Source: Bacillus sp. FJAT-50079 (lineage in GTDB: Bacteria; Bacillota; Bacilli; Bacillales; Bacillaceae_C). From it: 64,000 bases of DNA. Both the position numbers and the translations under genes were made by a program. Shown piece by piece: positions 28,601 through 36,252 of this stretch. The notes under the pieces are model-generated. The model saw nothing but the letters and a program-made list of their open reading frames with translations, was not told the DNA's origin and ran no database searches. Location: assembly GCF_018343515.1 (NCBI RefSeq), contig NZ_JAGYPD010000010.1, positions 1 to 64,000 of the forward strand. Direction: 5' to 3'. Every line of letters begins with the position of its first letter. Position 1 is the first letter of the stretch.

Positions 28601-29149
28601 ATCATTGGCATCAATGTATTTCCCAATTAAAGCTTCTTCATATTTATGATAAATAAGTTCAAGGTCATGCAATTTATCTCCTAACGCACGGGTAGCTGCT
28701 CCAAAAGCAAATTCCTTTTGCTTAAGAGATAATTCTTCTGGAGCAATGCAATAATGCTTAAATTCTGTGAGCATCGTTTCAACATGTTCGATAAATCCGC
28801 GCTTGTCAGCTGCACGCTTAAATAATTTCAATTCATCTTTATTATCTTCTATAATTTTTCTAATGAGCATTTGCAATCCAACGCTTGATACATGTGCACG
28901 GCTTGCCCCTCCCGTCTCCTGTAAAATCCGCCAGGCGAGACGGGTAAAACTGTACACTTGCGTCCGAATCATGCCGTTGATTCCCGGCGTTTGGATAAAA
29001 CGATTTTCGGATAGGAACGTCATTTGTTCAGGAACAATATATAAAACAGGGAAGCCTTCAGGTTCTTCTTTGAGCATCTCAACCATTTCATTGAAAATTA
29101 ACGTTGTTTTCCCCGTTCCCGTTCTGCCGATAACGAAGCGTAATGACAT
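25652..29149 (-). CDS. addB: AddB, helicase-nuclease subunit B
   Basis: AddB partners AddA; its nuclease cuts one strand and its pseudo-helicase domain senses Chi. The 1165 residues begin MSLRFVIGRTGTGKTTLIFN (Walker A) and carry a C-terminal RecB-like nuclease with VIDYKSS. The four iron-sulfur cysteines are visible: one in HSCPFSHF and three in CQFCSYRSIC near the C-terminus. It is first in the addBA operon, with a 4-bp overlap. The length agrees with the B. subtilis protein (1166 aa). Confidence 0.97.
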   Translation of the reverse strand: MSLRFVIGRTGTGKTTLIFNEMVEMLKEEPEGFPVLYIVPEQMTFLSENRFIQTPGINGMIRTQVYSFTRLAWRILQETGGASRAHVSSVGLQMLIRKIIEDNKDELKLFKRAADKRGFIEHVETMLTEFKHYCIAPEELSLKQKEFAFGAATRALGDKLHDLELIYHKYEEALIGKYIDANDYLTLLADAIDQSNYLKDAEVYIDGFHSFTPQEYMVIERLMKNCRRVSVSLVLDRPFKHGMLPDELHLFRLTGESYSNLYELARNHQITIEEDVFLAGNQRFHGQGLYHLESRFDKRPAPIFEKGPAIQLMTAANRRAEMEGIAREIRKLVMEDKYRYQDIAILIRNGNDYKEMLETVFADYHIPYFMDQKQSMLNHPLIEFIRSALEVVSSSWGYEPVFRAVKTDLLYPLGSNVNALREQMDSLENYVLAYGIKGNYWTNEKQRWQYRRFQGLELYNAAQTDAEREMEEDINEARHMVASPLLRLSRRLKKAKNGRELCEALYLLLEELYIPEKLKEKSDAAEERGQLARARQHDQAWNAVIELLDQFVEIFGGEKLPLKKFIAVLESGLEAMKFSIIPPAMDQVFVADLELSRLSHMKATFVVGLNDGVIPAKLGEEGILSDDDREKLLESGLGVSGGSKRRLLDEDFIAYRALTSAAEKLYLSYPLANEEGKSLLASPYIKKIKSMFPKLSEVNIVNEPSEQLPEEQLAYVSHPNTAISYLTAQLELKKRHYPIADFWWDVYNFYVESPMWREKSRRILSSLFYQNETKKLTTQTSEQLYGDEILASVSRMELFHSCPFSHFISHGLKLRERDTFKLEAPHIGDLFHGALKWIADEINRKDLSWANLTKEQCEWLAREAVEYLAPKLQHQILLSSNRYYYIKRKLEQVIGRASFVLSSHAKSSGFVPVGIELAFGPHKELPPFAFTLKNGTKMQLQGRIDRVDKAEDENGVYLRVIDYKSSSRGLDVNEVYHGLALQMLTYLDIIVTHSQSLIGKEAIPAGVLYFHLHNPLIDSNQILTLDDLEQEIIKSFKMKGLLLGDPDVIRLMDTSLEIGSSDIVSARINRDGSLSAQSKRNSASPEDFALLKRYVRKLYQDAGDKIIAGNVEIDPYKMKDRTPCQFCSYRSICQFDQSLDANQYRIIQPQPSSEVLDRMRREEEI

Positions 29150-29238
29150 CCTGTCAACTCCTTATCATCAAATTCATAATAAAATTATTATAACATAAAC
29201 AGCAAAACAAGAACATATATTCCTATTCAAAACAAAAA

Positions 29239-29269
29239 AATTGATGTTGGCGTCAGACCAACATCAATT
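29239..29269. terminator. Terminator downstream of yhjE
   Basis: AATTGATGTTGG / CCAACATCAATT has T-rich flanks on both sides. It isolates yhjE from addBA. Confidence 0.85.
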
Positions 29270-29270
29270 T

Positions 29271-29885
29271 TCATTCTTCATTAACGTTTCTCAATCTTCT
29301 TTTAAAACGATTTTCAATTCGCTTCCCAACATACCAAAGGAGCGCAATAATTCCCAGGGCTAGTCCCGTTCTTATTGGCTGTTTTATGAGCGATACGATG
29401 TCATAGCCAATAAAGCTCATAATAAAAATCATCACCGCTTTTCCTGCCAACACCGCTAACATATATTGATATATACTAATTCGTGAAATTCCGGCGACAA
29501 TATTTACAATTGCTGATGGGGTAAATGGAAAGCAGAGCAAGAGAAAGAGTGGTCCAAATCCATGTCTCTCCACCCATGACATTAAACTTTGCACCTTTTC
29601 CTTCCTTTGCAAAAAACGAAAAAAACGCATATCTCCATATTTGCGAACGAGAAGGAAAACGAGCAATGCGCCCGTTGAGGAGCCGATCCATGAAAATAAA
29701 AATCCCCATCCAAGCCCGAATGCATTTGCACTTGCCATGACGAATAAAAACAATGGTAGAAACGGCAAAAAGGCTTCGATCATTGGCAATAATATACTTG
29801 GCAATGGACCAAACGAACGATATTTTTCAATCAGCTCCATTACATTTTCAATTGTAATCCATTCTTTAATTGAATAAAAATCCAT
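29271..29885 (-). CDS. yhjE: YhjE, TVP38/TMEM64 (DedA-like) membrane protein
   Basis: The 204-residue polytopic protein has the SNARE-associated/TVP38 domain. FGPLPSILLPMIEAFLPFLP leads into the first helices, and FPFTPSAIVNIVAG is the re-entrant motif of the family. Homologues are proposed lipid scramblases or transporters; the B. subtilis orthologue is YhjE. The start was set at ATG 29885 (MDFYSIKEW), which has GGGGAATG upstream; the ORF extending to 29999 includes repeat-derived sequence. Confidence 0.88.
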   Translation of the reverse strand: MDFYSIKEWITIENVMELIEKYRSFGPLPSILLPMIEAFLPFLPLFLFVMASANAFGLGWGFLFSWIGSSTGALLVFLLVRKYGDMRFFRFLQRKEKVQSLMSWVERHGFGPLFLLLCFPFTPSAIVNIVAGISRISIYQYMLAVLAGKAVMIFIMSFIGYDIVSLIKQPIRTGLALGIIALLWYVGKRIENRFKRRLRNVNEE

Positions 29886-29956
29886 GACCATTCCCCAATT
29901 CGCCAATCTATATAAGTTGAAATAAATAACATACATAAAATGTGGGAAGTAAACCC

Positions 29957-30154
29957 GTTGATTTCCGTTCCAAGCGGACGATGACAGGATGTTGGTCACG
30001 AAGCCGTAGCCCGACTTTAGACCTCGTTCCTTAAAACTCTTGCCTTGCGGTCCCGCTTATCCCCCAGGACATTGAATAAGCTTTCCTCAACGTACACCGC
30101 ACGAAGGAAATGCGCAGCATTTTCGAGGAGTTGCCACCTTTCACTCCAATCAAC
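29957..30154. repeat. Degenerate copy of the GTTGATT...AATCAAC repeat
   Basis: The 198-bp GC-rich segment begins GTTGATTTCCGTTCCAAGCGG and ends CACTCCAATCAAC, the same end sequences as 846-972 in opposite orientation. No gene is supported between yhjE and the S9 peptidase gene (29886-30337); the remaining AT-rich sequence shows nothing recognisable. Confidence 0.6.
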
Positions 30155-30309
30155 TAATTATGCATCTTAAAAAAAACATTTAAATGGATCATCTTAATTT
30201 CAACTTATCAAATTTATTAAATTATATCATATGAAGTAATGAATCTGCCTTTCCTATATCCTAAGGATATCCTTCTTTACTAGAATACAACCATAGAAAA
30301 CGATATAAA

Positions 30310-30333
30310 AAAGACAGCGTGGGAGCTGTCTTT
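30310..30333 (-). terminator. Terminator of the S9 peptidase gene
   Basis: On the minus strand AAAGACAGCT-CCCAC-GCTGTCTTT is followed by TTTATA. Confidence 0.85.
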
Positions 30334-30337
30334 CCTT

Positions 30338-32326
30338 TTATAAATATTGCAAAAACCAATCGCGAATCGCTTCAAGCCGTTTGATCCGCAATGTTGGCTT
30401 GCCGCTTCTCGATAATTCATGATTGGATTCTGGAAACCGAATAAATTTTGTTTCTTTTTTCTTACGTTTCAGGGCAATAAATAATTGCTCTGCTTGCCCA
30501 ATTGGACAGCGTAAATCTTTTTCACCATGCAATATTAATAAAGGCGTTTGCACGTTATTAACATATTTCAGTGGTGAATGATCCCATAGCTTCTCCACAT
30601 CATTTAAGTCCGCATCAATTTGCCATTCACTGAAATAATAGCCGATATCGCTTACGCCATAAAAACTAATCCAATTAGAAATCGAGCGTTGGGTGACAGC
30701 GGCTTTGAATCGATCCGTCTGGCCGACAATCCAATTCGTCATAAATCCGCCATAGCTGCCACCAGTTACTCCAAGACGGTTTTCGTCAATAAAATCAAAT
30801 TGTTCAAGCGCATAATCTACCGCTAACATTAAATCACGATAATCATTGCCACCATAATCGCCGCGAACCGCATTTACAAATGCTTGACCATAGCCATGAC
30901 TTCCGCGCGGGTTTATATAAAGTACCGCAAACCCTTGTGCCGCAAGAATTTGAAACTCATTAAAATATGCATTCGCAAACATCATATGCGGCCCTCCATG
31001 AATTTCAAGGATGAGCGGATATTTCTCTCCTTCAACATAATCAACAGGCTTCATCATCCACCCATGGACATTCCAACCATCTGCACCTGTAAATTCAATC
31101 GCTTCAGGAATAGATAATTGTCGGCCTTTTAATAATTCCTCATTTACAAATGTAAGCCGCTCTTTTTCCCCTGTCGTCAAATGTACATAATATAAATCTC
31201 CCGGCTCGGTCGGACTACTAATAGATACGACCGCTTTATCGTTATATGCATCGAGTGAAAATCCGTAAACATATTGATCATCATTAATCGCCGGGTATAG
31301 TTCACCAGTAAGATTACCATAGTAAATCACTGTATTCCCGTGATCGGTAGCTTGGAAATAAAAACTATGGTTATCATTAAGCCATTGCACCTTTGGAGCT
31401 TGTACTCCTTGCAAAAAGTCAGCCACAACAAAATCACCTACTGGTGCATCAAATTCACTTGTAATGCAAACGATCGTCTTCATTTCTATATCATAAATAT
31501 AAAGCTTTGCATGTGTTGCATTTTTATATTCTCTTTCGCTCCCAACAAAAGAGATATACTTACTATTTGGCGACCATGAAGTATCGCTAAACATTCCTGT
31601 TTGCTTCGTTATCTTTTGTGCTTTTTTGGATTTCACATCAAATAAATATAAATCATTGTTAAAAGAAAAATCTACATCGTCTGTTTTATCAGCCATATAA
31701 ACAATGGATCTTCCATCTGGAGACCAAGAGCTTAGCTGAGAATGATACTCTCCTTCCGTTATTTGTTCCAACTGCCCCGTTTCAAGGCTTACGACGGCAA
31801 TTTGTAAAAACTGGTCCATTTTTAAAAATCCACCAGCGTCTGATCGGTATTTCATCTGTTCGATTTCGAGTGGTTGAAGCTCCTTTTTTTCTTGTTCTCC
31901 TTTATTAATCGAAGTATGAATAGTCTCAGCTTTTTCAAGCTTCACAGAAAAAGCAAGCTTTTGTCCACATGGTGACCAGACCGGCGTCGAAGCACCGTTC
32001 AGACAATTCGTTACTTGCTTTGCCTCCCCTCCGTTCTTTGATAAAACAAAGATTTGCTGCTTGCCTGTTCTTGTGGAAACAAACGCTAGCTCACTCCCAT
32101 CTGGTGACCAAACTGGAGAGCTTATTTTTTCCTCCCCAAACGTCCATTGCACAGGTTTCTTATCGTTTACGTTTATGTAAAATAAATTGGAAACATAGTC
32201 GTTTTTATCTTTATTGATATGTGTTTGAATATAAACGACCTCCTTGCCATTCGGAGACAATTGTGGATCAGCAATTGACTTTAGTCCATATAAATCTTCA
32301 GGTATCATTCCAATGTTCATCGTCAT
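30338..32326 (-). CDS. S9 family prolyl oligopeptidase / acylaminoacyl peptidase (YuxL-like)
   Basis: The 662-residue cytoplasmic serine peptidase has an N-terminal beta-propeller (residues about 1-400, repeated WSPDG/LAF TolB-like blades) and a C-terminal alpha/beta hydrolase. The catalytic triad is visible as Ser in GGSYGG, Asp in HGEKDLRCP and His in PESNHEL. It resembles B. subtilis YuxL (657 aa). No signal peptide is seen. The start at 32326 (MTMNIGMIPEDLYG) has a GGGGAAGAG upstream. It probably hydrolyses short or N-acylated peptides; the exact substrate is unknown. Confidence 0.93.
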   Translation of the reverse strand: MTMNIGMIPEDLYGLKSIADPQLSPNGKEVVYIQTHINKDKNDYVSNLFYINVNDKKPVQWTFGEEKISSPVWSPDGSELAFVSTRTGKQQIFVLSKNGGEAKQVTNCLNGASTPVWSPCGQKLAFSVKLEKAETIHTSINKGEQEKKELQPLEIEQMKYRSDAGGFLKMDQFLQIAVVSLETGQLEQITEGEYHSQLSSWSPDGRSIVYMADKTDDVDFSFNNDLYLFDVKSKKAQKITKQTGMFSDTSWSPNSKYISFVGSEREYKNATHAKLYIYDIEMKTIVCITSEFDAPVGDFVVADFLQGVQAPKVQWLNDNHSFYFQATDHGNTVIYYGNLTGELYPAINDDQYVYGFSLDAYNDKAVVSISSPTEPGDLYYVHLTTGEKERLTFVNEELLKGRQLSIPEAIEFTGADGWNVHGWMMKPVDYVEGEKYPLILEIHGGPHMMFANAYFNEFQILAAQGFAVLYINPRGSHGYGQAFVNAVRGDYGGNDYRDLMLAVDYALEQFDFIDENRLGVTGGSYGGFMTNWIVGQTDRFKAAVTQRSISNWISFYGVSDIGYYFSEWQIDADLNDVEKLWDHSPLKYVNNVQTPLLILHGEKDLRCPIGQAEQLFIALKRKKKETKFIRFPESNHELSRSGKPTLRIKRLEAIRDWFLQYL

Positions 32327-32403
32327 TTTTCTCTCTTCCCCTCGTCATTTATTTCGACTTTCGTAATATTTATACCCTCTTTTCTTTATAAAAACAAATA
32401 AAA

Positions 32404-32651
32404 GAAGCGCCAGGGGCGCTTCTAAGATCAAGATGCTTCGGCGTAATTGCGTCTAGATTTCGAGCTCATGCACGCAGGATGTCGGTATGCAACCATTGTC
32501 GCAGGACGCGGCGAACTTAGGTTGCCTTCCTAGATTCCTCTAAATCTGTGACATCCGCCTCAGGCTCACTACCAAAAGCGCAGCGTCAAGTACATGAGTT
32601 TGAACACCCTCTAATTTGCAATCCAAGTTGGCAATCGTGAACTTGTGCTAA
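32404..32651 (-). repeat. Structured dispersed element, copy B (behind comK)
   Basis: The roughly 248-bp segment starts directly after the comK stop and ends on the minus strand in the terminator hairpin GAAGCGCC-CCT-GGCGCTTC followed by TTTTATTT. The portion 32439-32557 is similar to the centre of copy A, sharing blocks such as AGGAAGGCAACCTA, GTTCGCCGCGTCC and GACGCAATTACG. The long-range pairing GCGTC/GACGC is retained. No ORF is supported. It lies between comK and the S9 peptidase gene. Confidence 0.7.
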
Positions 32652-33185
32652 TCAAGTTAAATAGCTTCTTTTTATTTCAGCTGTTTCACCTGTTCGATAA
32701 TGTTTCATCCGTTTAATATTTTGCATGTATCGAATTCGCAATAATGCCGTTCTTTGCATTTGTACATCAAAAGACCTATGCGAAATGAGCAACTCATATT
32801 GCTCATCATTCTCAAATGTCACAATCGTAGAATGACGTTCTCCCATTTGATACTTTTTAACATGTTCATGTGAAACCCAGATACAATGAGGTGTTAAAGG
32901 CGATGCTGTTGGAAAAAGGAAAATTGATGTGTGAGGATCTATGATGATAGGGGGTTTAACCGAAACTTCAATGAGTTCCTTTGTTGCAGTTTTACGTCCT
33001 TCATATGTACTTCCGAAATACTTACAGCTTCTCTTAACGAGTTTAAATGGGGATTTTGTACATATATACTTGCCGTCTGTTTCAACTATTTCTGAACAAA
33101 TTTGACCATTTACTCCCTTTGGCCTAATAATCATCGTGTAAGGGTTCAATTCATATTCTTTTAATACGATCACATTCGTTTTCAT
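32652..33185 (-). CDS. comK: ComK competence transcription factor
   Basis: ComK is the master activator of genetic competence, binding K-boxes upstream of DNA-uptake genes and its own gene. The 177 residues share conserved ComK blocks: KLVKRSCKYFGSTYEGRKTAT, PPIIIDPHTSIFLFPT, WVSHEHVKKY and RTALLRIRYMQNI. B. subtilis ComK is 192 aa; the C-terminal tail involved in MecA-dependent control is shorter here (ends AEIKRSYLT), which could alter proteolysis. It is divergent from yhzC. A sigma-A promoter lies at 33225-33253. A structured repeat forms its 3' region. Confidence 0.93.
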   Translation of the reverse strand: MKTNVIVLKEYELNPYTMIIRPKGVNGQICSEIVETDGKYICTKSPFKLVKRSCKYFGSTYEGRKTATKELIEVSVKPPIIIDPHTSIFLFPTASPLTPHCIWVSHEHVKKYQMGERHSTIVTFENDEQYELLISHRSFDVQMQRTALLRIRYMQNIKRMKHYRTGETAEIKRSYLT

Positions 33186-33224
33186 ATTACCTCTCCTTTC
33201 CTAATCACGAGCCCCTCCAAAAGA

Positions 33225-33253
33225 ATCATACCAAAAGAACTAGTGATTGTCAC
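33225..33253 (-). promoter_or_regulatory. Candidate sigma-A promoter of comK
   Basis: On the minus strand GTGACA (33253-33248), a 17-bp spacer and TATGAT (33230-33225) lie about 40 bp before the ATG. I found no perfect pair of AAAA-N5-TTTT K-boxes upstream. Confidence 0.6.
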
Positions 33254-33347
33254 CGGATAAACATAATATTCTACATATTCTTACATTTAACCTACCAACT
33301 TACATAAAAACGACTTTATTCATCATCTGAAAATTTGAATTCTTCAG

Positions 33348-33376
33348 TTGATTTTTTCAAAAATTACATGTATAAT
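33348..33376 (+). promoter_or_regulatory. Sigma-A promoter of yhzC
   Basis: TTGATT (33348-33353), 17 bp, TATAAT (33371-33376), 28 bp before the yhzC start. Confidence 0.8.
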
Positions 33377-33403
33377 AAAAAAAAGTTCCAGGGGTGATCA
33401 TCG

Positions 33404-33631
33404 ATGGAAAGAAAGAAATCTTATCAAGAACTGTTGAAAGAGTATACGATGACCCAAATGCAAGATGATACACGCTCGACTACGATGCAGACGGAAGTAT
33501 TTTTAAACAGCCTACTGCAAAAAAGACGCGAGGAACAACTTCGAACAGACATTGACAAAGCATTAGACGAAAAAGATAGAGATACTTTCCTCAAACTTTC
33601 GGACGAACTGAATCGTTTGTTGGAAAAATAA
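33404..33631 (+). CDS. yhzC: IDEAL-domain protein (YhzC)
   Basis: The 75-residue charged helical protein has a C-terminal IDEAL domain, DIDKALDEKDRDTFLKLSDE, of the type seen in YpiB and YhzC. IDEAL domains occur in small Bacillus proteins whose molecular roles are mostly unknown. CAGGGGTGAT is the ribosome-binding site. Adjacency to comK matches the yhzC-comK pair in B. subtilis. Confidence 0.85.
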   Translation: MERKKSYQELLKEYTMTQMQDDTRSTTMQTEVFLNSLLQKRREEQLRTDIDKALDEKDRDTFLKLSDELNRLLEK

Positions 33632-33642
33632 GAATGTAATAG

Positions 33643-33677
33643 AACATCCCCCTTTCTTTAAGAGAAGGGGGGATGTT
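33643..33677. terminator. Bidirectional terminator yhzC / yhfN
   Basis: AACATCCCCCCTT-type inverted repeat (AACATCCCCCTTTCT / AGAAGGGGGGATGTT) with T-runs on both sides between convergent genes. Confidence 0.85.
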
Positions 33678-33685
33678 TTTCGTAT

Positions 33686-34951
33686 TCATTTTTCGTCGAG
33701 CTCATATTTTTCAATCATATTGATACGTTCTAGCATTGTCGGATGACCATAGCGGAAAATTTTCACTAAATACGGGGGATTTACTTGACTAAGTCCTGCC
33801 TTCGTTAAGCTTTGGAAAGTTTGAATCCCTGCCTCTTTGTCTTGGGTCATCTTGATCGCATACGTATCAGCACGCGTTTCCTGATAGCGGGACACCCAGT
33901 TCGTCAATGGGCTTGCCGCAAACAATAGGATCGATGTAATCAATAGAAAAGCGGGTAATGAGCTTATATGCGTCATTTTTTCAACTTTCCATGCCCCTCC
34001 CCTTCTACCTATCCATTTTTCCATGATTTTCGCTGTAAGCCATAGACCAATAAGTGTTAATAATACATAACCGGCAATTCCAAAATAAATATGCTTTTCT
34101 ACGTAATGTCCCATTTCATGAGCCATAATAAATAAAATCTCTTCATCTGATAATCGTTCAAGTGTCGTATCCCATAGAACAATGCGAGAGTTCGATCCTA
34201 CCCCCGTAACATAAGCATTAAGAGCATTTGTTTTACTCGACATATCCACTTCATATACGTGATGAGCTGGAATATTAGCCACGTCAGCCATCGTTAATAT
34301 TTTCGTTTCTAGCTCCTTATCTTTTAATGGATAAAACTCATTATATAACGGATCAATCAATACTGGCTGAATAAACATCATAAAGATTGAAAATGGAATA
34401 GACAATACCCATGCTGCAAGCCACCAGCGTCTTTTAAATTTTCTCATCAATGCATATAAGACCGTAATAATGACAAACATCGTCCCAAATTCCACCCAAA
34501 AATCAATTAGCTTATCCTTCATCCATGATGAAAAAACTTGGGTTGAAATATGATAAGACTTTGAAATCATGTACGAAATATAGCTAAGTGGAAACATAAC
34601 GACAAACGATGCAAGTGAAAGCCAAAATAAATAAATCCCAACTTTAATAATAAACCATTTGGACACGCTATTTGACCAACGTTCAAAAGCTGCTGATATA
34701 CCAAGAATTAACACTAAGTAATAAAAAAGCCATTCATATGGAGTCGCAAGAAAAAACATCAAGTTGCGAATTCTCGAATATTCTTCCGTTAACATCAGTT
34801 CCCGGGCATCGAGAAACGTAGTTGGGTCAGCCTTTGTCCCTTTTAACATATCTGGAATTGACGTATCTGCTAAATAAAATAAATAAGCGTACATCGCAAT
34901 TCCAAATAATAAATAAGCAATAACGGCTCTAAACGCCCATTTTCTAATCAA
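33686..34951 (-). CDS. yhfN: YhfN, M48 (Ste24-like) membrane zinc metalloprotease
   Basis: The 421-residue CAAX-prenyl-protease-type M48 enzyme has five to seven membrane helices, HEMGHYVEKH as the zinc-binding HExxH at about residue 270-280, and a downstream glutamate in ETRADTYA. It corresponds to B. subtilis YhfN (426 aa). It likely degrades membrane or misfolded proteins. The TTG at 34951 follows GGGGGGAGAAGGA with good spacing; the GTG at 34972 overlaps the Shine-Dalgarno region. Its active site faces the cytoplasm in homologues. Confidence 0.92.
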   Translation of the reverse strand: MIRKWAFRAVIAYLLFGIAMYAYLFYLADTSIPDMLKGTKADPTTFLDARELMLTEEYSRIRNLMFFLATPYEWLFYYLVLILGISAAFERWSNSVSKWFIIKVGIYLFWLSLASFVVMFPLSYISYMISKSYHISTQVFSSWMKDKLIDFWVEFGTMFVIITVLYALMRKFKRRWWLAAWVLSIPFSIFMMFIQPVLIDPLYNEFYPLKDKELETKILTMADVANIPAHHVYEVDMSSKTNALNAYVTGVGSNSRIVLWDTTLERLSDEEILFIMAHEMGHYVEKHIYFGIAGYVLLTLIGLWLTAKIMEKWIGRRGGAWKVEKMTHISSLPAFLLITSILLFAASPLTNWVSRYQETRADTYAIKMTQDKEAGIQTFQSLTKAGLSQVNPPYLVKIFRYGHPTMLERINMIEKYELDEK

Positions 34952-35041
34952 TCCTTCTCCCCCCTTGTCCACTTTTTTATTATATGTAGAAAAATAAGCA
35001 AGTTAGAACAACCTAAGTATATAGTTTACCCATAAATTTTA

Positions 35042-35071
35042 AAAAGCATCGGCATTGATACCGATGCTTTT
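35042..35071. terminator. Terminator behind azlD remnant
   Basis: AAAAGCATCGG(C)AT / AT(A)CCGATGCTTTT with T and A tails; it serves the minus-strand azl remnant. Confidence 0.8.
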
Positions 35072-35372
35072 CAAAATAACTGCGAATACATACTTAAAAC
35101 GGCAATTGAACCGAGAACGACGAAAATGACATTCGCACCAAGAAAAGCAATGAGAAAGGTCGCCGCCATCCCAACAATACCAAACATGAACTCACCTTCT
35201 TGAATAAGAAAAATGCACCTAACGTAGCGTAAGGGACATTTTTCAAAACTCCTTGAACGAACGGTGACAGTTCTTTTCCTCTAAACATGATGAAAGGGAT
35301 CATTCTTGGTAAATAAGTAACGACCGCCATTCCAATGATCGTTATAATAATGATCGCCCAGCCTCTACTCAT
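35071..35372 (-). pseudogene. azlD: azlD remnant (branched-chain amino acid exporter small subunit)
   Basis: The frame starting MSRGWAIIIITIIGMAVVTY is AzlD-like up to VPYATLGAFFL. It then leaves the frame; the correct C-terminal continuation (EGEFMFGIVGMAATFLIAFL... to SMYSQLF and TGA at 35071) is found in another frame. At least one frameshift near 35215-35230 therefore breaks the gene. AzlD normally pairs with AzlC in export of branched-chain amino acids or analogues. The upstream azlC is broken too. Confidence 0.8.
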
Positions 35373-35997
35373 CATTTCTGAAAATACGAAAATACTATTA
35401 AAGGCAGCCGCTAAAAAGGCAAGACTTGCAACTTTTATGCTTTTTTTCAAGGAAGGGACGAGCAGTCCGATAAACATTGCGTATAAAGCAATGGACATGC
35501 TTTCCTGCAATACTTGTGTCAAGCTTGCACCGATCACAAAGCCGATTCCAGAGCAAATGACCCGGCTTACATAGGCGATGAAATTCAGTCCCAATAATAG
35601 CCCATCGAAACAGTTCCAGGCTTAGTTGCGGCAACAGCAAACGTTTCATCTGTTACTTCGAAAGCATAAATGGCTTTTTTCCAGGACACTTCATCTTCAA
35701 CTTTCTCATTCAATAAAGCTGACATGAGAAAATGCCGGATATTAACGATAAAGGTTGTTAAAATCATTTCGGCTGCCCCTGTAGCTAATGCAAACATATT
35801 TAATGCGATGTACTGGGATGCGCCTGCATATAAAATTAAACTCATTAACACCGCTTCAAAAAAAGTAAGGCCCGTCGTTTTCGCAAGCAATCCAAAGGAG
35901 CGCAACAGGCGCATAACCGATTGCAATGCTCCGCCCACTATTCTAGAAGCCCCTGGCGAAATTCTGCCTGTGATACTTTGTGCACCGAAGCTTCCAT
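35373..35997 (-). pseudogene. azlC: azlC remnant with several frameshifts
   Basis: The reading begins at ATG 35997 (MEASVHKVSQAEFRQGLLE) and hits TAG. The next conserved piece, SIAIGYAPVAL, is in a second frame and FGLLAKTTGLTFFEAVLMSL in a third. A further single-base loss in a G-run at about 35588 (YYW|GLNFIAY) shifts into the last segment. The usual AzlC C-terminal stretch before azlD also seems lost. Multiple lesions indicate real decay rather than a single sequencing error. Confidence 0.85.
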
Positions 35998-36075
35998 CCT
36001 ATCTCACTCATATCGATTCTGAATAACGTATTCAATTATAGTGAGTATTTAGCCTTTCGATAAGAGGTGAAACGC

Positions 36076-36246
36076 TTATTGGCGCTTATCCATTAATTTT
36101 TTCACATGATCTTTTGGAACCCAGCAATCAAATTGATAATGAGTTTCTGTATCAAAACCGAGCCGTTCACACCGGTAGATCATTTGTTTCCCTTCTCTTT
36201 TTGCAGAAAAATGAATGCACGTCGCACAGCAATGATAGGTTTTCAT
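36076..36246 (-). CDS. Small cysteine-rich protein, 56 aa
   Basis: The 56-residue product MKTYHCCATCIHFSAKREGK has cysteines in CCATC, RCERL and DCW. This CxxC-plus-two-Cys arrangement suggests a small zinc-binding fold. It starts 6 bp downstream of the enoyl-CoA hydratase stop with GGGAG upstream, so it is probably the second gene of that operon. No known function. Confidence 0.75.
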   Translation of the reverse strand: MKTYHCCATCIHFSAKREGKQMIYRCERLGFDTETHYQFDCWVPKDHVKKLMDKRQ

Positions 36247-36252
36247 CCTACG

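Noticed and set aside
33306-33345. ComK K-boxes (AAAA-N5-TTTT) upstream of comK
   Set aside because: Candidates such as AAAA-ACGAC-TTTA and AAAA-TTTGA-ATTC have mismatches and unconvincing spacing.
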